Position numbers and translations under genes: made by a program
The notes under the pieces: generated by a model
The model's database searches: none
What the model saw: only the letters and a program-made list of their open reading frames with translations
Told to the model about the DNA's origin: nothing
Shown here: piece by piece, positions 1 through 9,375 of the stretch
Layout of the letters: each line of letters opens with the position of its first letter
Numbering within the stretch: position 1 is the stretch's first letter
Assembly: GCF_002970915.1 (NCBI RefSeq)
Contig: NZ_CP027190.1
Coordinates: 248,001 to 312,000 of the forward strand
From: Lactobacillus sp. CBA3605
GTDB lineage: Bacteria > Bacillota > Bacilli > Lactobacillales > Lactobacillaceae
Length of the DNA: 64,000 nt
Reading direction: 5' to 3'

Positions 1-354
1 AAGACCGGTTGCTGCCAGTTGTTCATTAAATGTATGATACAACTGATTAGCCATAACCGGGTTACCTGCAGCAGTAAAGCTAGGCCGATTGCCATGCTGC
101 GTCTCCGCATAGAGGGTAAATTGTGAAATCGATAAAATAGCCCCGCCAACTTGCTGGATATTTAAATTCATTTTACCTTGCGCATCACTAAAAACACGTA
201 AATTTAAGATCTTATGCGTTAAATAATCCAATTCTGGTTGACCATCACCATCACGAAAACCGACGAGTAACACATAACCCGCTTGAATAGCCCCATGAAC
301 TTGACCAGCAATCGTCACCTGGGCTTCTTGAACTCGTTGTAAGACAACTCGCAC
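1..354 (-). CDS. dtd: D-aminoacyl-tRNA deacylase, 3' end cut by window edge
   Basis: Removes D-amino acids mischarged onto tRNA. Reading the minus strand from a GTG at 354 gives the family N-terminus MRVVLQRV, then GYVLLVGF and the SISQFTLYA motif that carries the family's conserved SQFTLY segment. 118 codons are visible; the family is about 145 residues, so roughly 27 lie beyond base 1. The GTG start is set by AGGAGG at 364-369, nine bases upstream. That ribosome binding site overlaps the stop region of rel, so the two genes are co-transcribed, the usual rel-dtd arrangement in Firmicutes. Confidence 0.93.
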   Translation of the reverse strand, partial: MRVVLQRVQEAQVTIAGQVHGAIQAGYVLLVGFRDGDGQPELDYLTHKILNLRVFSDAQGKMNLNIQQVGGAILSISQFTLYAETQHGNRPSFTAAGNPVMANQLYHTFNEQLAATGL

Positions 355-367
355 ACGCTTAAACCTC

Positions 368-2632
368 CTAAAATAGCTTCCGTTCAACAACGTACACATC
401 TTGGATATTCTTAAGGCTCTCAATAATACGTTGCAAATGTGCCAAGTTGCGAACACCCAACGAAACGCTAACAATCACCATCTTGTTATGATCAACCTTC
501 CCATTAACGTTCGTCAAAAACTTCGTATTATTGTTGACCACTTTGAGCACGTCATTCAACAGCCCATTCCGGTTATAACCTTGAATTTCTAAATCAGAAT
601 TGTAGTTCGTCCGATCGCCTTCTGGATCTTCCCAAGCCACTTCAATCAACCGCTCACCTTGAGACTCAGCGCTCTTGACATTAGGACAGTCTATCCGGTG
701 CACCGAGACACCACGACCTTTAGTGATATACCCCACGATTTCATCGCCAGGAATTGGTGAGCAACAATGGCTCAATCGCACTAAGAGATTATCAACGCCT
801 TGGATAATGACCCCACCAGATGACGACACCTTTTTGCGTTTATCATCTTGTTTGTCCTTATCCTCATGTTGATCTTTAGCCTTTTTCTTGGGTGTCGCCT
901 CATGATGCTCTTCCAGAATCGCTCGTTCGCGTTCCCGCTGGCGATCAGCTTCACGTTGCTTCCGCACATCACTCGTTAACCGATTAGCAATCCCCACCGG
1001 CTGAATATCGCCAAACCCTAAGGCCGCATACAAATCGTCATCACTTGCATAATGCATCTTTTTAGCGACTGCTTCAACCTTTTCTTTGGTCATAACCGTT
1101 TTGGGGTTAAAATCAAAATCACGTAATTGACGATCTAGCAAGTCACGACCGGTACCGATATTGCCTTCCCGATCCGCATTACGGAAAAACTGTTTGATCT
1201 TATTACGTGCCCGTCGCGTATAGACTAATTTCTGCCAATCCCGACTAGGTCCGGTTGAACTTGTTGACGTTAAGATATCAACAATGTCTCCATTTTTAAT
1301 CTGATAATCTAATGGCACGATTTTGCCATTGACTTTAGCACCGGTTGTATGATTGCCAACTTCAGTATGAATAGAGTAAGCCATATCCAGTGGGCCAGCG
1401 CCTTTAGGTAATTCCGTGACATCGCCCTTCGGGGTAAAAGCATAGACGCGGTCACTAAACAAATCGCCTTTTACGCCTTCCATAAAGTCAGCCGCGTCTT
1501 TACTTTCATCTTGTAATTCGATAATTTCCTTAACTAAGTTTAATTTATTACCAGAACGTGTCGTCTGAACTTGATCACGCACACCTTCTTTGTAGGCCCA
1601 GTGAGCTGCAACCCCATATTCAGCTACTCGATGCATCTCATAAGTGCGGATTTGAATCTCTAATGGCTTGCCTTCAGGACCAACAACGGTCGTGTGCAAA
1701 GATTGATACATATTAGCCTTAGGCATAGCAATATAATCCTTAAATCGCCCAGGCATCGGTTTCCATTGCGTATGAATCGCACCTAAAACGGCATAACAGT
1801 CTTTAATCGAGTCAACCACTACCCGGATAGCGAGCAAATCATAGAGTTGACTGAACTGCTTATGCTTATCACGCATTTTTTTGTAAATAGAATAAATGTG
1901 CTTTGGCCGCCCATAAATCTCCGCATCCGGTAAATTAAGATCGTGCAAAGCTTGATGAATATCTTGAATGGCAATTTCAATATACTTTTCACGGTCTTCA
2001 CGTCGCGAATTCATCAAATGAACAATCCGGTAGTATTGTTGCGGATTTAAATAGTGAAGTGAAATATCTTCCAGTTCCCATTTAATCGTGCTAATCCCTA
2101 ACCGGTCTGCAATTGGCGCATAAATTTCCAACGTTTCATTGGCAATTCGACGTTGCTTATCCGGACGCAAATGCTGTAAGGTTCGCATATTATGTAACCG
2201 ATCCGCTAACTTCACAATCATCACGCGAATGTCTTTTGACATCGCTAACAACAGCTTACGATGATTTTCAGCTAATTGTTCCTTGTTGGATTTATAACGA
2301 ATCTTGCCCAACTTCGTCACACCATCGACAATGACGGCCACGTCTTTACCGAAGACTTCTTCAACGTCACCCAGGGTTACGCCAGTATCTTCAACCACAT
2401 CATGCAAAAACCCAGATGCCACTGTTTCCGGATCCATTTTAAGATCTGCCAGAATACCGGCGACCTGAATCGGATGCATAATATAAGGTTCACCAGATTG
2501 CCGCGACTGATTTTTATGCACATACGTTGCAAAGTCACAGGCCCGTTTGACCAACGCGACATGTTCCGCATTCATATATTTTTGAACCGCGTCAAGCACA
2601 TCTTGCGCAGTCCAAGTAGGTTGTTTAGACAT
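368..2632 (-). CDS. rel: Bifunctional (p)ppGpp synthetase/hydrolase
   Basis: Long RSH enzyme of 754 residues that makes and degrades the alarmone (p)ppGpp in the stringent response. Domains in order: HD hydrolase with the HD pair at residues 77-78 (FLHDVVEDTG), synthetase around 225-345 with GRFKDYIAMPK and YQSLHT, TGS around 390-455, a zinc-finger-like stretch with HCCSPIPGDEI and HRIDCPN, and a C-terminal ACT domain ending the protein. An intact HD site together with a synthetase site suggests both activities. A charged, Lys/Asp/Glu-rich linker of about 45 residues precedes the CC region. It is followed closely by dtd. Confidence 0.97.
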   Translation of the reverse strand: MSKQPTWTAQDVLDAVQKYMNAEHVALVKRACDFATYVHKNQSRQSGEPYIMHPIQVAGILADLKMDPETVASGFLHDVVEDTGVTLGDVEEVFGKDVAVIVDGVTKLGKIRYKSNKEQLAENHRKLLLAMSKDIRVMIVKLADRLHNMRTLQHLRPDKQRRIANETLEIYAPIADRLGISTIKWELEDISLHYLNPQQYYRIVHLMNSRREDREKYIEIAIQDIHQALHDLNLPDAEIYGRPKHIYSIYKKMRDKHKQFSQLYDLLAIRVVVDSIKDCYAVLGAIHTQWKPMPGRFKDYIAMPKANMYQSLHTTVVGPEGKPLEIQIRTYEMHRVAEYGVAAHWAYKEGVRDQVQTTRSGNKLNLVKEIIELQDESKDAADFMEGVKGDLFSDRVYAFTPKGDVTELPKGAGPLDMAYSIHTEVGNHTTGAKVNGKIVPLDYQIKNGDIVDILTSTSSTGPSRDWQKLVYTRRARNKIKQFFRNADREGNIGTGRDLLDRQLRDFDFNPKTVMTKEKVEAVAKKMHYASDDDLYAALGFGDIQPVGIANRLTSDVRKQREADRQRERERAILEEHHEATPKKKAKDQHEDKDKQDDKRKKVSSSGGVIIQGVDNLLVRLSHCCSPIPGDEIVGYITKGRGVSVHRIDCPNVKSAESQGERLIEVAWEDPEGDRTNYNSDLEIQGYNRNGLLNDVLKVVNNNTKFLTNVNGKVDHNKMVIVSVSLGVRNLAHLQRIIESLKNIQDVYVVERKLF

Positions 2633-2665
2633 TCTATCACCACGATTTCAAAAGATTCAAATTTT

Positions 2666-2700
2666 ATAAAAAGACACGTTAGCTTGTCACCACGTGTCTT
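2666..2700 (-). terminator. Rho-independent terminator between 2726-3049 gene and rel
   Basis: Inverted repeat AAGACACG (2671-2678) and CGTGTCTT (2693-2700) with a 14-base loop. On the minus strand it is followed by a T-run (2666-2672 region), so it ends transcription of the small membrane gene before rel. Confidence 0.75.
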
Positions 2701-2725
2701 GTCGCTCACTTATCACATTTATTAA

Positions 2726-3049
2726 CTACCGTGGGCGACTCATACCGTAACCCAAATACGAAATCCCCAAGTCCACTAAAGCCAAGTAATAAACGTACGA
2801 GGGGAAAAATAAATATAGACCCAGCAAACAAAACACTGGCAATAGCCAAACTAGCCAACCGGTTCGTGCCGTTCGTCGAATCTGCCAACCAATAATGGCG
2901 GCAACTAAAAAGTCAAAAACAAATAACAGCCATACGATTTGATGAAAACGGCTAACGCTTAATAACTTTAATAGCCATGGCAACCCGATGCCAACGATAA
3001 TCGCAACTAACCAATATTGACCACTAAATTCACGAAATTTTTCCGTCAA
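2726..3049 (-). CDS. Small membrane protein of unknown function
   Basis: 107 residues, mostly hydrophobic, with about four predicted membrane segments (roughly 13-30, 36-54, 64-82 and 84-100) and a short basic tail. I do not recognise a family. The start is TTG, supported by GAGGG seven bases upstream; a shorter out-of-frame ORF overlaps it but is a shadow. It has its own promoter (3083-3110) and its own terminator (2666-2700), so it is a monocistronic unit between rsmE and rel. Confidence 0.7.
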   Translation of the reverse strand: MTEKFREFSGQYWLVAIIVGIGLPWLLKLLSVSRFHQIVWLLFVFDFLVAAIIGWQIRRTARTGWLVWLLPVFCLLGLYLFFPSYVYYLALVDLGISYLGYGMSRPR

Positions 3050-3082
3050 ACTAATCCCTCGCTTACGATAAATTGCTTACTA

Positions 3083-3110
3083 ATTATAATAATTCATTGT
3101 ACACCATCAA
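3083..3110 (-). promoter_or_regulatory. Promoter of the 2726-3049 membrane gene
   Basis: On the minus strand TTGATG (3105-3110), a 16-base spacer and a perfect TATAAT (3083-3088). It lies in the 69-base gap between the rsmE stop and the membrane gene start. Confidence 0.7.
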
Positions 3111-3118
3111 CTAGCAAA

Positions 3119-3880
3119 TTACACTAATTCCTGCCAAAAAGAAACCGCGCTAAGAAGGTACATTGGCGCTGTTTCAGCCCGCATTATCCGCGGGCCTAAT
3201 CCCGCCGCAACAACGCCCACCGTTGCCAAATCGGCCACTTCGGTCGTTGTTAACCCACCTTCAGGACCAAAAATAGCTAATAAACGCTGTTTATCCTGTA
3301 ATTTGGTCAACATTTTTACTAACTGGCCCCGTTCACCTTGCTTCGCTGATTCTTCCCAGGCAACAATCCCCGCATCATGTGGTACTTGGGCGACCAACGT
3401 CGTTAAATTAGACTGATAGCTCACTGTTGGCACAACCGTCCGATGGGATTGTTCCGCTGCCGATTGTGCAATTTTTGCTAACCGCGCAAGTTTGCGTTCG
3501 CGTTTATTAGGTGCCCATTTAGCCACGGCATATTGACTATCAAAGAAAACAAAGTTAGCCGCCCCTAGCTCAGTTCCCCGTTGCACGATTTGTTCCGTTT
3601 TATCTCCCTTGGAAACCCCACAAGCAATCGTCACACTAAGGGCCAGTTCCACTTGTGGCATGGTGACGGTAATAACCTCAACTTGGGCTGCTTCAGCTGT
3701 AACCGCAGCGAGCTGCCCGATAACGACTTGCTGGCTGGGGGTCACGAATTCAGCTTGGTCGCCTACTTGAGCCCGCATGACTTTAAGCCAATGATGAACT
3801 GGATCACCGGTTAAGGCAAATTGACTGCCAACTTGCGTTGCAATTGCCGTTGTCAAAAAATAACGTTGCATGGTCGTCAT
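3119..3880 (-). CDS. rsmE: 16S rRNA m3U1498 methyltransferase RsmE
   Basis: 253 residues, usual length. A SPOUT-class enzyme that methylates N3 of U1498 in 16S rRNA. Visible family features are the N-terminal PUA-like part with HHWLKVMR near residue 29, the central AIFGPEGGLT segment, and the C-terminal knot motif GLGPRIMRAETAPMYLLSA, which binds SAM. It follows prmA with a six-base gap, the conserved prmA-rsmE pairing of Firmicutes, so the two are one transcription unit devoted to ribosome modification. Confidence 0.95.
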   Translation of the reverse strand: MTTMQRYFLTTAIATQVGSQFALTGDPVHHWLKVMRAQVGDQAEFVTPSQQVVIGQLAAVTAEAAQVEVITVTMPQVELALSVTIACGVSKGDKTEQIVQRGTELGAANFVFFDSQYAVAKWAPNKRERKLARLAKIAQSAAEQSHRTVVPTVSYQSNLTTLVAQVPHDAGIVAWEESAKQGERGQLVKMLTKLQDKQRLLAIFGPEGGLTTTEVADLATVGVVAAGLGPRIMRAETAPMYLLSAVSFWQELV

Positions 3881-3886
3881 CCTCCA

Positions 3887-4837
3887 TTAATCCGTCGCCG
3901 TTGGTAAATAAGCCACGATACTATGCCAATCACCCATTTGCGTATGTTGCTTAATTTGAAACCCCGCCGCCTTTAAGGCCACTAAAACAACTTGAAACTT
4001 ATCATCGATGATGCCAGAGGTGATGAAATAACCACCACGTTTCAAGTTAGACTTAGCTTGAGGGACCAAGGGCACAATGATTTCAGCCAAAATATTGGCG
4101 ACAATAATATCCGCTTGCGTCTGAATGCCCGTCAATAAATCATTAGCGGCCACCTGAACATCCGCCGCAACTGGATTCAAATCCAAGTTAGCCTGGGCCG
4201 CAGTGACTGCCACTTCATCTAAATCATAAGCTTCCACTTGACCCACGCCCATTGCTTTAGCCGCAATACTTAATACTCCTGAACCGGTTCCAACATCAAT
4301 TAAGTGTTCGCCACCATTAATCACCGTTTCTAACGCTTGCAACGATAATTTAGTCGTGGGATGCGTCCCAGTCCCAAAAGCCATGCCAGGATCTAACTTT
4401 AAGACCAATTCACCTGGTTGCGCCGGTTGATAGCTTTCCCAGCTCGGGACAATCGTTAAGTACCGCGTGACCCGGACTGGATGGTAATACTTTTTCCAAG
4501 CAGTCGCCCAAGCTTCATCCGACAAATCCACCATACTGACCTCATTTGGTGCTGGATTTAAACCATATTTAGCAAGCTCAGCCACGCGTTGTTTGATCGT
4601 GGGTAAAATCTCTGGCACAAATACGGTTTCAGGGTAATATGCCGAAATCAATGCGCCACTAGTGACGTGCGGAATTGTATCTAAATCAATAATTTCACCA
4701 TACCGATTAGGTTTCAAATTCTGATAGTACAGGGCATCATCAATCTTAACCCCACTAGCACCAGCTTCCATCAAGATATTCGAAACGGCCTCGACGGCTT
4801 CATTTGAGGTGCTTACGGTTACTTCTGTCCATTTCAT
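3887..4837 (-). CDS. prmA: Ribosomal protein L11 methyltransferase PrmA
   Basis: 316 residues from [10 protein letters not shown]. Trimethylates ribosomal protein L11 using SAM. The SAM site is [13 protein letters not shown], and [11 protein letters not shown] matches the post-I region of the family. The open frame extends upstream to 5002, but those residues overlap the preceding glycosylase gene and do not look like PrmA. The start at 4837 has GGAGG eight bases upstream and gives the family's normal N-terminus. Lies between the mpg-like gene and rsmE. Confidence 0.95.
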   Translation of the reverse strand: MKWTEVTVSTSNEAVEAVSNILMEAGASGVKIDDALYYQNLKPNRYGEIIDLDTIPHVTSGALISAYYPETVFVPEILPTIKQRVAELAKYGLNPAPNEVSMVDLSDEAWATAWKKYYHPVRVTRYLTIVPSWESYQPAQPGELVLKLDPGMAFGTGTHPTTKLSLQALETVINGGEHLIDVGTGSGVLSIAAKAMGVGQVEAYDLDEVAVTAAQANLDLNPVAADVQVAANDLLTGIQTQADIIVANILAEIIVPLVPQAKSNLKRGGYFITSGIIDDKFQVVLVALKAAGFQIKQHTQMGDWHSIVAYLPTATD

Positions 4838-4850
4838 AACATAGCCTCCA

Positions 4851-5486
4851 TTAATTTTTAAGGGGTCGCCAACCTGCATTGACCGTGTCAACATCTCGTT
4901 TGCGCATTTGCGACACAAACGGATTACCGGCAACATAGTAACGTAGCGGAACGGTTGACCAATCACCCTTGTTAACAATCCCAATTCGGGCACTACTAAC
5001 AATCGTCTGTGGTTGGCGTTGCGTTTTCAAACTCAGATTCAACGTCTGGGGACTCAATGGTTGCCCATTTAACTCGTGCTGTAACCCTAACGCCTGCATT
5101 AATTTACCCGGACCATTCGTTAAATTAGCCAATGGGACCGGCCGATTGCGTTGCATCTGATCCAGGCCAGCTACTGGTTCAATTCCTCGAATCAGGACAC
5201 TTTGTGGGGTCCCAACCGCTTGCGTCACAAAATTCAATAAGAATTGTGCCCGCATCTGATAAATGTAAATGGTCCCCGGTGCCAACCATAAGGCTTGATT
5301 ACGGGGCGTACGATGATTTTTAAAAGCATGCGCCCCGGCATCCCGTTCGCCTAAGTAGGCTTCGGTTTCAGTAATCCAGGCGGTCAGTGGGCCATCAGTA
5401 GTTGTTAATTGTAATTGTTTGCCTAACAAGTCCGCGGCAATCGTTGTTGTGGGCCGGCCCGTTAGAAAGTCTGTGAGTTCTGTCAT
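4851..5486 (-). CDS. DNA-3-methyladenine glycosylase (AAG/MPG family)
   Basis: 211 residues. Base-excision repair glycosylase that removes alkylated purines. Family landmarks are ADLLGKQL near the N-terminus, [17 protein letters not shown] (with the catalytic glutamate and the conserved HA), [19 protein letters not shown], and [11 protein letters not shown]. An in-frame GTG sits one codon upstream, but the ATG at 5486 is better placed relative to the AGGTG ribosome binding site. Thirteen bases separate its stop from the prmA start, so it probably shares the prmA-rsmE transcript. Confidence 0.92.
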   Translation of the reverse strand: MTELTDFLTGRPTTTIAADLLGKQLQLTTTDGPLTAWITETEAYLGERDAGAHAFKNHRTPRNQALWLAPGTIYIYQMRAQFLLNFVTQAVGTPQSVLIRGIEPVAGLDQMQRNRPVPLANLTNGPGKLMQALGLQHELNGQPLSPQTLNLSLKTQRQPQTIVSSARIGIVNKGDWSTVPLRYYVAGNPFVSQMRKRDVDTVNAGWRPLKN

Positions 5487-5519
5487 CACCCGTCACCTAC
5501 CTACATAATAAAAAAGCGA

Positions 5520-5804
5520 CTACTCAGCCGTCTTTTTTGTTAAATGTTTATTTAAATACTTGACCAGATCCGCCTCGTGTTTAAAAATCCGAGGATGCTT
5601 TTGCTTGTGCAACCGCAAGGCAATCTCATTAATCTTTACGCGCCCCGTCCAAGTATGGCTATACTTTACGACCACGCGATTATTTCGATGGTCCTTGCCG
5701 AATTTCAACACGTAAACGCTGTCAGGAACCATAAGCGGTCTGATATATGTCTTATCGTATTCATAATGTATCGATCGCAGGAACTGTTTCGTGCGTTTTA
5801 GCAT
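5520..5804 (-). CDS. Small basic protein of unknown function
   Basis: 94 residues, rich in Lys, Arg, His and Tyr (for example IHYEYDKTYIRPLMV and HKQKHPRIFKHEADLVK), no membrane segment or signal peptide. I do not recognise the family. Start supported by GGAGAG about 9 bases upstream. It has an extended -10 promoter (5892-5897) and a terminator-like hairpin in the leader (5844-5870), so expression may be attenuated. Thirty bases downstream lies the glycosylase gene. Confidence 0.65.
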   Translation of the reverse strand: MLKRTKQFLRSIHYEYDKTYIRPLMVPDSVYVLKFGKDHRNNRVVVKYSHTWTGRVKINEIALRLHKQKHPRIFKHEADLVKYLNKHLTKKTAE

Positions 5805-5843
5805 GTCGGTTATCTCTCCTTCACAACGTGAAATTGATTTTAT

Positions 5844-5870
5844 AAAAAGAACCTCAATTTAAGGAAGTTC
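5844..5870 (-). promoter_or_regulatory. Terminator-like hairpin in the leader of the 5520-5804 gene
   Basis: On the minus strand GAACTTC (864-870 of this kb) pairs with GAGGTTC (849-855), one G-U pair included, followed by TTTTT. It lies downstream of the extended -10 and upstream of the ribosome binding site. The loop/3' arm segment AAATTGA can instead pair with TCAATTT just downstream, which would break the hairpin. This suggests an attenuator; inference only. Confidence 0.4.
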
Positions 5871-5891
5871 ACTTCAGTCATATCTTAAAAT

Positions 5892-5897
5892 ATTATA
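5892..5897 (-). promoter_or_regulatory. Extended -10 promoter of the 5520-5804 gene
   Basis: Perfect TATAAT on the minus strand preceded by TGT (extended -10). No good -35. The next start codon is at 5804. Confidence 0.5.
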
Positions 5898-6063
5898 ACA
5901 GATTTTAAACAGTTATTGTATCAATTCACAACTGGTTACGCAAGAAATTGCTTGCAAAGTTTGCTTATTTACTAAAGTTAAACGCAATTAACCGATACAG
6001 AAAAATAACTATGTTAAAATAAAGTGAATTAGGGGTTTATTATTTTTAGGGGGCTATTCACAC

Positions 6064-6357
6064 ATGATTTTAGTTGAAAAAATTTATCACCGTGGTCACG
6101 CGCAACTGACCAACGTTACGCAAATTGAAAGCTTTCAAACTAATGATGGTTACATTACGACCAATCAAGTTTTAGCGCGTGAGATTGGCGCTGACAATGA
6201 GAATTGTTTTTACAAAGACCCGACTACTGGCAAACGTAAAAAAGTAGTTGCGGCTAAAACTGCTCAAGGTCAATGGCAGTTAAAGACCATCGGTAACACC
6301 GACCCGACCACGGATGGCTTATTGCAACTACCATTGATGGACAACGCTTGGGGCTAA
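6064..6357 (+). CDS. Small soluble protein of unknown function
   Basis: 97 residues, hydrophilic, no signal or membrane segment. The middle (CFYKDPTTGKRKKVVAAKT) is basic and the end (DGLLQLPLMDNAWG) is distinctive. The overall pattern is faintly like the DUF3892 family, but I would not assign it. Start supported by AGGGGG eight bases upstream. It is a single-gene unit divergent from the 5520-5804 gene and ends at a strong bidirectional terminator. Confidence 0.7.
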   Translation: MILVEKIYHRGHAQLTNVTQIESFQTNDGYITTNQVLAREIGADNENCFYKDPTTGKRKKVVAAKTAQGQWQLKTIGNTDPTTDGLLQLPLMDNAWG

Positions 6358-6434
6358 TTGCCAACTACAATTAAGCTAATCCGTTGAATTTGTTACTAAC
6401 AAGATCTGATTAATAATGACTTTTAGTGCTAAAT

Positions 6435-6485
6435 AAAAGAACTTGCTTTCACCGGGCTACTCAGCCAGTGAAAGCAAGTTCTTTT
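6435..6485. terminator. Bidirectional terminator
   Basis: Perfect 18-bp stem: positions 6435-6452 are the reverse complement of 6468-6485, with A-run and T-run at the two ends. It serves the plus-strand 6064 gene and the minus-strand permease. Confidence 0.9.
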
Positions 6486-6490
6486 GATTG

Positions 6491-7789
6491 TTATTTTTTA
6501 GTATGTTGTTGCCCTAAATAAGAATGACGAATACCATAACCAAAATAAATGATTAATCCTAAAATGAACCAAATTCCAGCATACAATTTAGCTTGAATAT
6601 CCAAGCCCCAGAAAACAAACAAGGCCCCTAAAAAAGCAATCGCTGGTAAAACTGGATAAAATGGCATCTTAAACGCCGGTATTGGCAAATCATGGCCTTC
6701 ACGCCGCCGCAGCCCATAAATGCCTAGTGAGACAAACATAAATGCAATTAGGGTGCCGGCCGAAATCAATTGTGCCAAAAAGGCAAATGGACAAAATGCG
6801 CCAATAATAATAGCGACAATCGTTAAGGCCAGCAATGCATTGTTTGGCAGTTTATTCTTATTCAGCTTACCTAGCCAACTTGGCAGCATACCGTCACGAC
6901 CAAAGGAATAAATTAACCGTGACCCCGCCAGCGTCATCCCAATGAGTGCGGTAAACATCCCAATCACTGCGATGCCTTGAATCACACTAGCGACAATCGG
7001 ATGACCAGCATGGCGTAAGGCCCAACCAACAGGTTCAGCGTTGTTCGCATACGACGTATATTTAAACATTCCGACTAATACTAGTGCTACTGCAACAAAC
7101 AACACAACGGCAATTGCTAAGGAACCTAGAATTCCTCGTGGCATCGTTTTGCCTGGATTTTTAGCTTCAGCTGAATTAGCTGCAATGGAATCAAAACCAA
7201 TATAAGATAAGAAAATCATTGAAACACCGGCATAAATACCTTGCCAACCACCAAAAGCAGTCCCATCAGCGTTTAGATGGTATTTAGGAATGAACGGCAC
7301 GTAATTATTAACATGTAGGGCTGTCGCCCCAACAATAATGAAAACTAAAATGGCAATTACTTTTAAAACCACTAACACATTTTCAACCCGGGCAGCTTCA
7401 CGGACGCCATGAGCTAATAACCAAGATACTAAGGCAATCACGACCACCGCCACGATATCAACGACGCCACCATCGGTCCCAAAGGTATTCGCTAACGCCT
7501 TAGGAAAGGTCACACCCAATGGGGTCAATAACCCACGGAAATTAGCCGAAAGCCCTGAACCAACAAAAGCTAACGCAATGAAATACTCCGCCAACAAGGC
7601 CCAACCAGCAATCCAACCAAAGAATTCACCAAACATTACATTAATCCAAGAATAGGCTGAGCCCGCAAATGGCATGGCCGCCGACATTTCAGCATAGGCA
7701 AAAGCGACTAACCCTGCCACAATTGCGGCAACTAAAAATGAGAATACCACAGCCGGACCGGCATGCTCGGCGGCGACTACGCCTGGTAG
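6491..7789 (-). pseudogene. Amino-acid permease (APC family), 5' end missing
   Basis: Reading the minus strand gives about eleven of the twelve membrane segments of a YfnA/cationic-type APC permease, including FAYAEMSAAMPFAGSAYSW and FLSYIGFDSIAANSAEAKNP. Coding similarity begins abruptly at LPGVVAAEHAGPAV near 7789; in intact family members this is preceded by about 50 residues containing TM1 with the G-[ST]-G-I-F substrate-binding turn. That part, the start codon, ribosome binding site and promoter are all absent. The only internal starts (a GTG at 7750) have no ribosome binding site. It is therefore a truncated pseudogene. The upstream sequence is an unrelated ORF (7777-8154) that reads across the junction. 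Confidence 0.85.
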
Positions 7790-8154
7790 CGTATTCTAAA
7801 CTCTGGCCAACCTATCGCCCCTTGAACAACCCAAAATGATGGTGTCTTTACAACGTCACATTTTTCAATATAATCAGCCGAAGACTTAATTCCATTTTCA
7901 GTCACGAACTGCGCAGCTGCTTGATAAACGTCTTCTACGTCGGCGTTTTTCCAAGAAACAGTTTTAGCTTCAAAACCACATTCAGTTACGATTTCATTCC
8001 AGGACTGATCCAAACGGTCCATCATCGTCGTTGGGCTTGGCGCATCATTGCTTCTCAGCTTCGCATATTTGGTCCGAGATGCTCCTTTTTCTAAGCCGAG
8101 CCTGATGATTTCTGCCTTAAATTCTGAAATCATCCGTTTATTCACTTCATCCAT
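7777..8154 (-). CDS. ORF with two HNH-associated-type repeats, C-terminus replaced by permease sequence
   Basis: 125 residues. Two units resemble the short helix-turn-helix repeat found beside HNH and homing nucleases (pattern: Ser-x-x-x-Tyr ... Pro-Ser-x-x-x ... Ser-Trp-Asn-x-hydrophobic): SRTKYAKLRSNDAPSPTTMM with DQSWNEIVTECGFE, and KSSADYIEKCDVVKTPSFW with GAIGWPEF. No nuclease domain is visible. The last residues (IRYQA) are translated from permease DNA in another frame, so the native C-terminus has been lost at about 7790. Probably a fragment of a phage or mobile-element DNA-binding protein; expression unknown. Ribosome binding site weak. Confidence 0.5.
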   Translation of the reverse strand: MDEVNKRMISEFKAEIIRLGLEKGASRTKYAKLRSNDAPSPTTMMDRLDQSWNEIVTECGFEAKTVSWKNADVEDVYQAAAQFVTENGIKSSADYIEKCDVVKTPSFWVVQGAIGWPEFRIRYQA

Positions 8155-8248
8155 TATTTTCTTACACTTCCAATCAGATTACTTTTATGTTCATGACCTT
8201 ATTATATATGATTTCGAATACAAAAGAACTCACACTAAACAAATTGCT

Positions 8249-9359
8249 TGAAGTGCTTCATAACTGTTAGACAAACAGGGTAATGATTGTGAGGCTTTTT
8301 TTATTGACTAAATATAGTCCAAAATTAAAAGCAGAAGTTGTTGCCACGTATCTGAATAGTTATCTTAGCGCTATGGACCCTCGCTTCTAAATATGGCTTA
8401 CCTAAACGGAAAGTCAGAAAGTGGATTCAACAATATAAACTAGGTGGCGTAGAAACTTTAACCCGGAGAAAAGGAAAACGCTTTTTTTCGTCAGAGTTTA
8501 AATTGAATGTGGTAGACTACTTTCAAACTCGTAATGAGTCTTTAGCCGTTGTCGTATCGAAATATGATCTCTCACCTGCACAAATAAGTATTGGCGGATC
8601 ATACTTAGACGTGATGGTATGAAGGCCTAAAGTCCCATCTTAAAGGTAGGCCATCTCAAATAAAACGTTAGAGAAAACAAGTCCGTCACCGTCAGCTCGC
8701 AAAACAAAGTGGGCTTGTGCAGAAGAATCAGGAGCTCTATGATACGAAATTAGAGAACGATATTCTAAAAAAATCAATGACCCTGTTCGGACCTTCAAAG
8801 GACGGAAGAAAACACAAATAGTGAATCAGAACACGGTGGATCAAGCGAAGCTCCCGAGCCGATACGATTGTTCGGCACTTGATGGACGAATTACATGTGC
8901 AAGTAAGTTTGTATAATCGTCACAAGAATGGAAAACATTCTTCGTACAAGGGATCCATTGGTAAAGTAGCAGATAACGTTTTAAAGCAAAACTTTAGTCA
9001 GACACATCCATATGAGATCCTACATACCGACGTGACCCAAGTTCGCTTAGCGGATAAAAACTGGGCCTAAATTTCTGCGATTACCGATGAAGCCAGCAAG
9101 AAAATTTTAGCCTTTCAAATTAGTAATACCCCTAACCGTGAATGAATAATCAATAGCTTAGATGAGTTGTGTTTTCCCACCCTGCACAGATATCGAGGCA
9201 CTTAAAAAGTCTCAGCGAGTTATATTGAGTTATATTGATTGATATAATAACCATCGAATTTCGTTTAAAACAAAAGGAATGTCACCCGATTGAATATCGA
9301 GAACATTCCTTAGCAGCATAGAAACATCTAGCTTTGTCTAACTTTTGTGTTGCACTTCA
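8249..9359 (+). mobile_element. Degenerate IS3-family element bounded by inverted repeats
   Basis: The left end (8249-8275) and the reverse complement of the right end (9333-9359) are 27-bp inverted repeats matching at 22 of 27 positions, both beginning TGAAGTGC and ending GTTAGACAAA. Between them are broken remains of an orfA/orfB transposase pair. The length (1111 bp) is shorter than a complete IS3 element because orfB has internal deletions. I see no target duplication outside the repeats. It lies between the truncated permease/HNH-repeat ORF and lepA. Confidence 0.85.
8303..9325 (+). pseudogene. IS3-family transposase remnants (orfA and orfB)
   Basis: orfA-like reading: KYSPKLKAEVVATYLNS, a stop, then KYGLPKRKVRKWIQQYK and FFSSEFKLNVVDYF, i.e. 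the two helix-turn-helix segments of an IS150-type OrfA. orfB-like reading from about 8880: LYNRHKNGKHSSYKG, then YEILHTDVTQV, which holds the first catalytic Asp of the DDE domain, then a stop, ISAITDEASKKILAF, a large deletion, and the family C-terminus (EYREHSLAA). Several stops and frameshifts; not functional. Confidence 0.85.
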
Positions 9360-9375
9360 TCCCTTAACACCGCCA

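Noticed and set aside
2276..2725. 149-codon plus-strand ORF opposite the start of rel
   Set aside because: Shadow of rel on the other strand; no promoter or ribosome binding site support.
7741..7790. Possibility that the truncated permease starts from the GTG at 7750
   Set aside because: No ribosome binding site and TM1 is missing, so a working permease is very unlikely.
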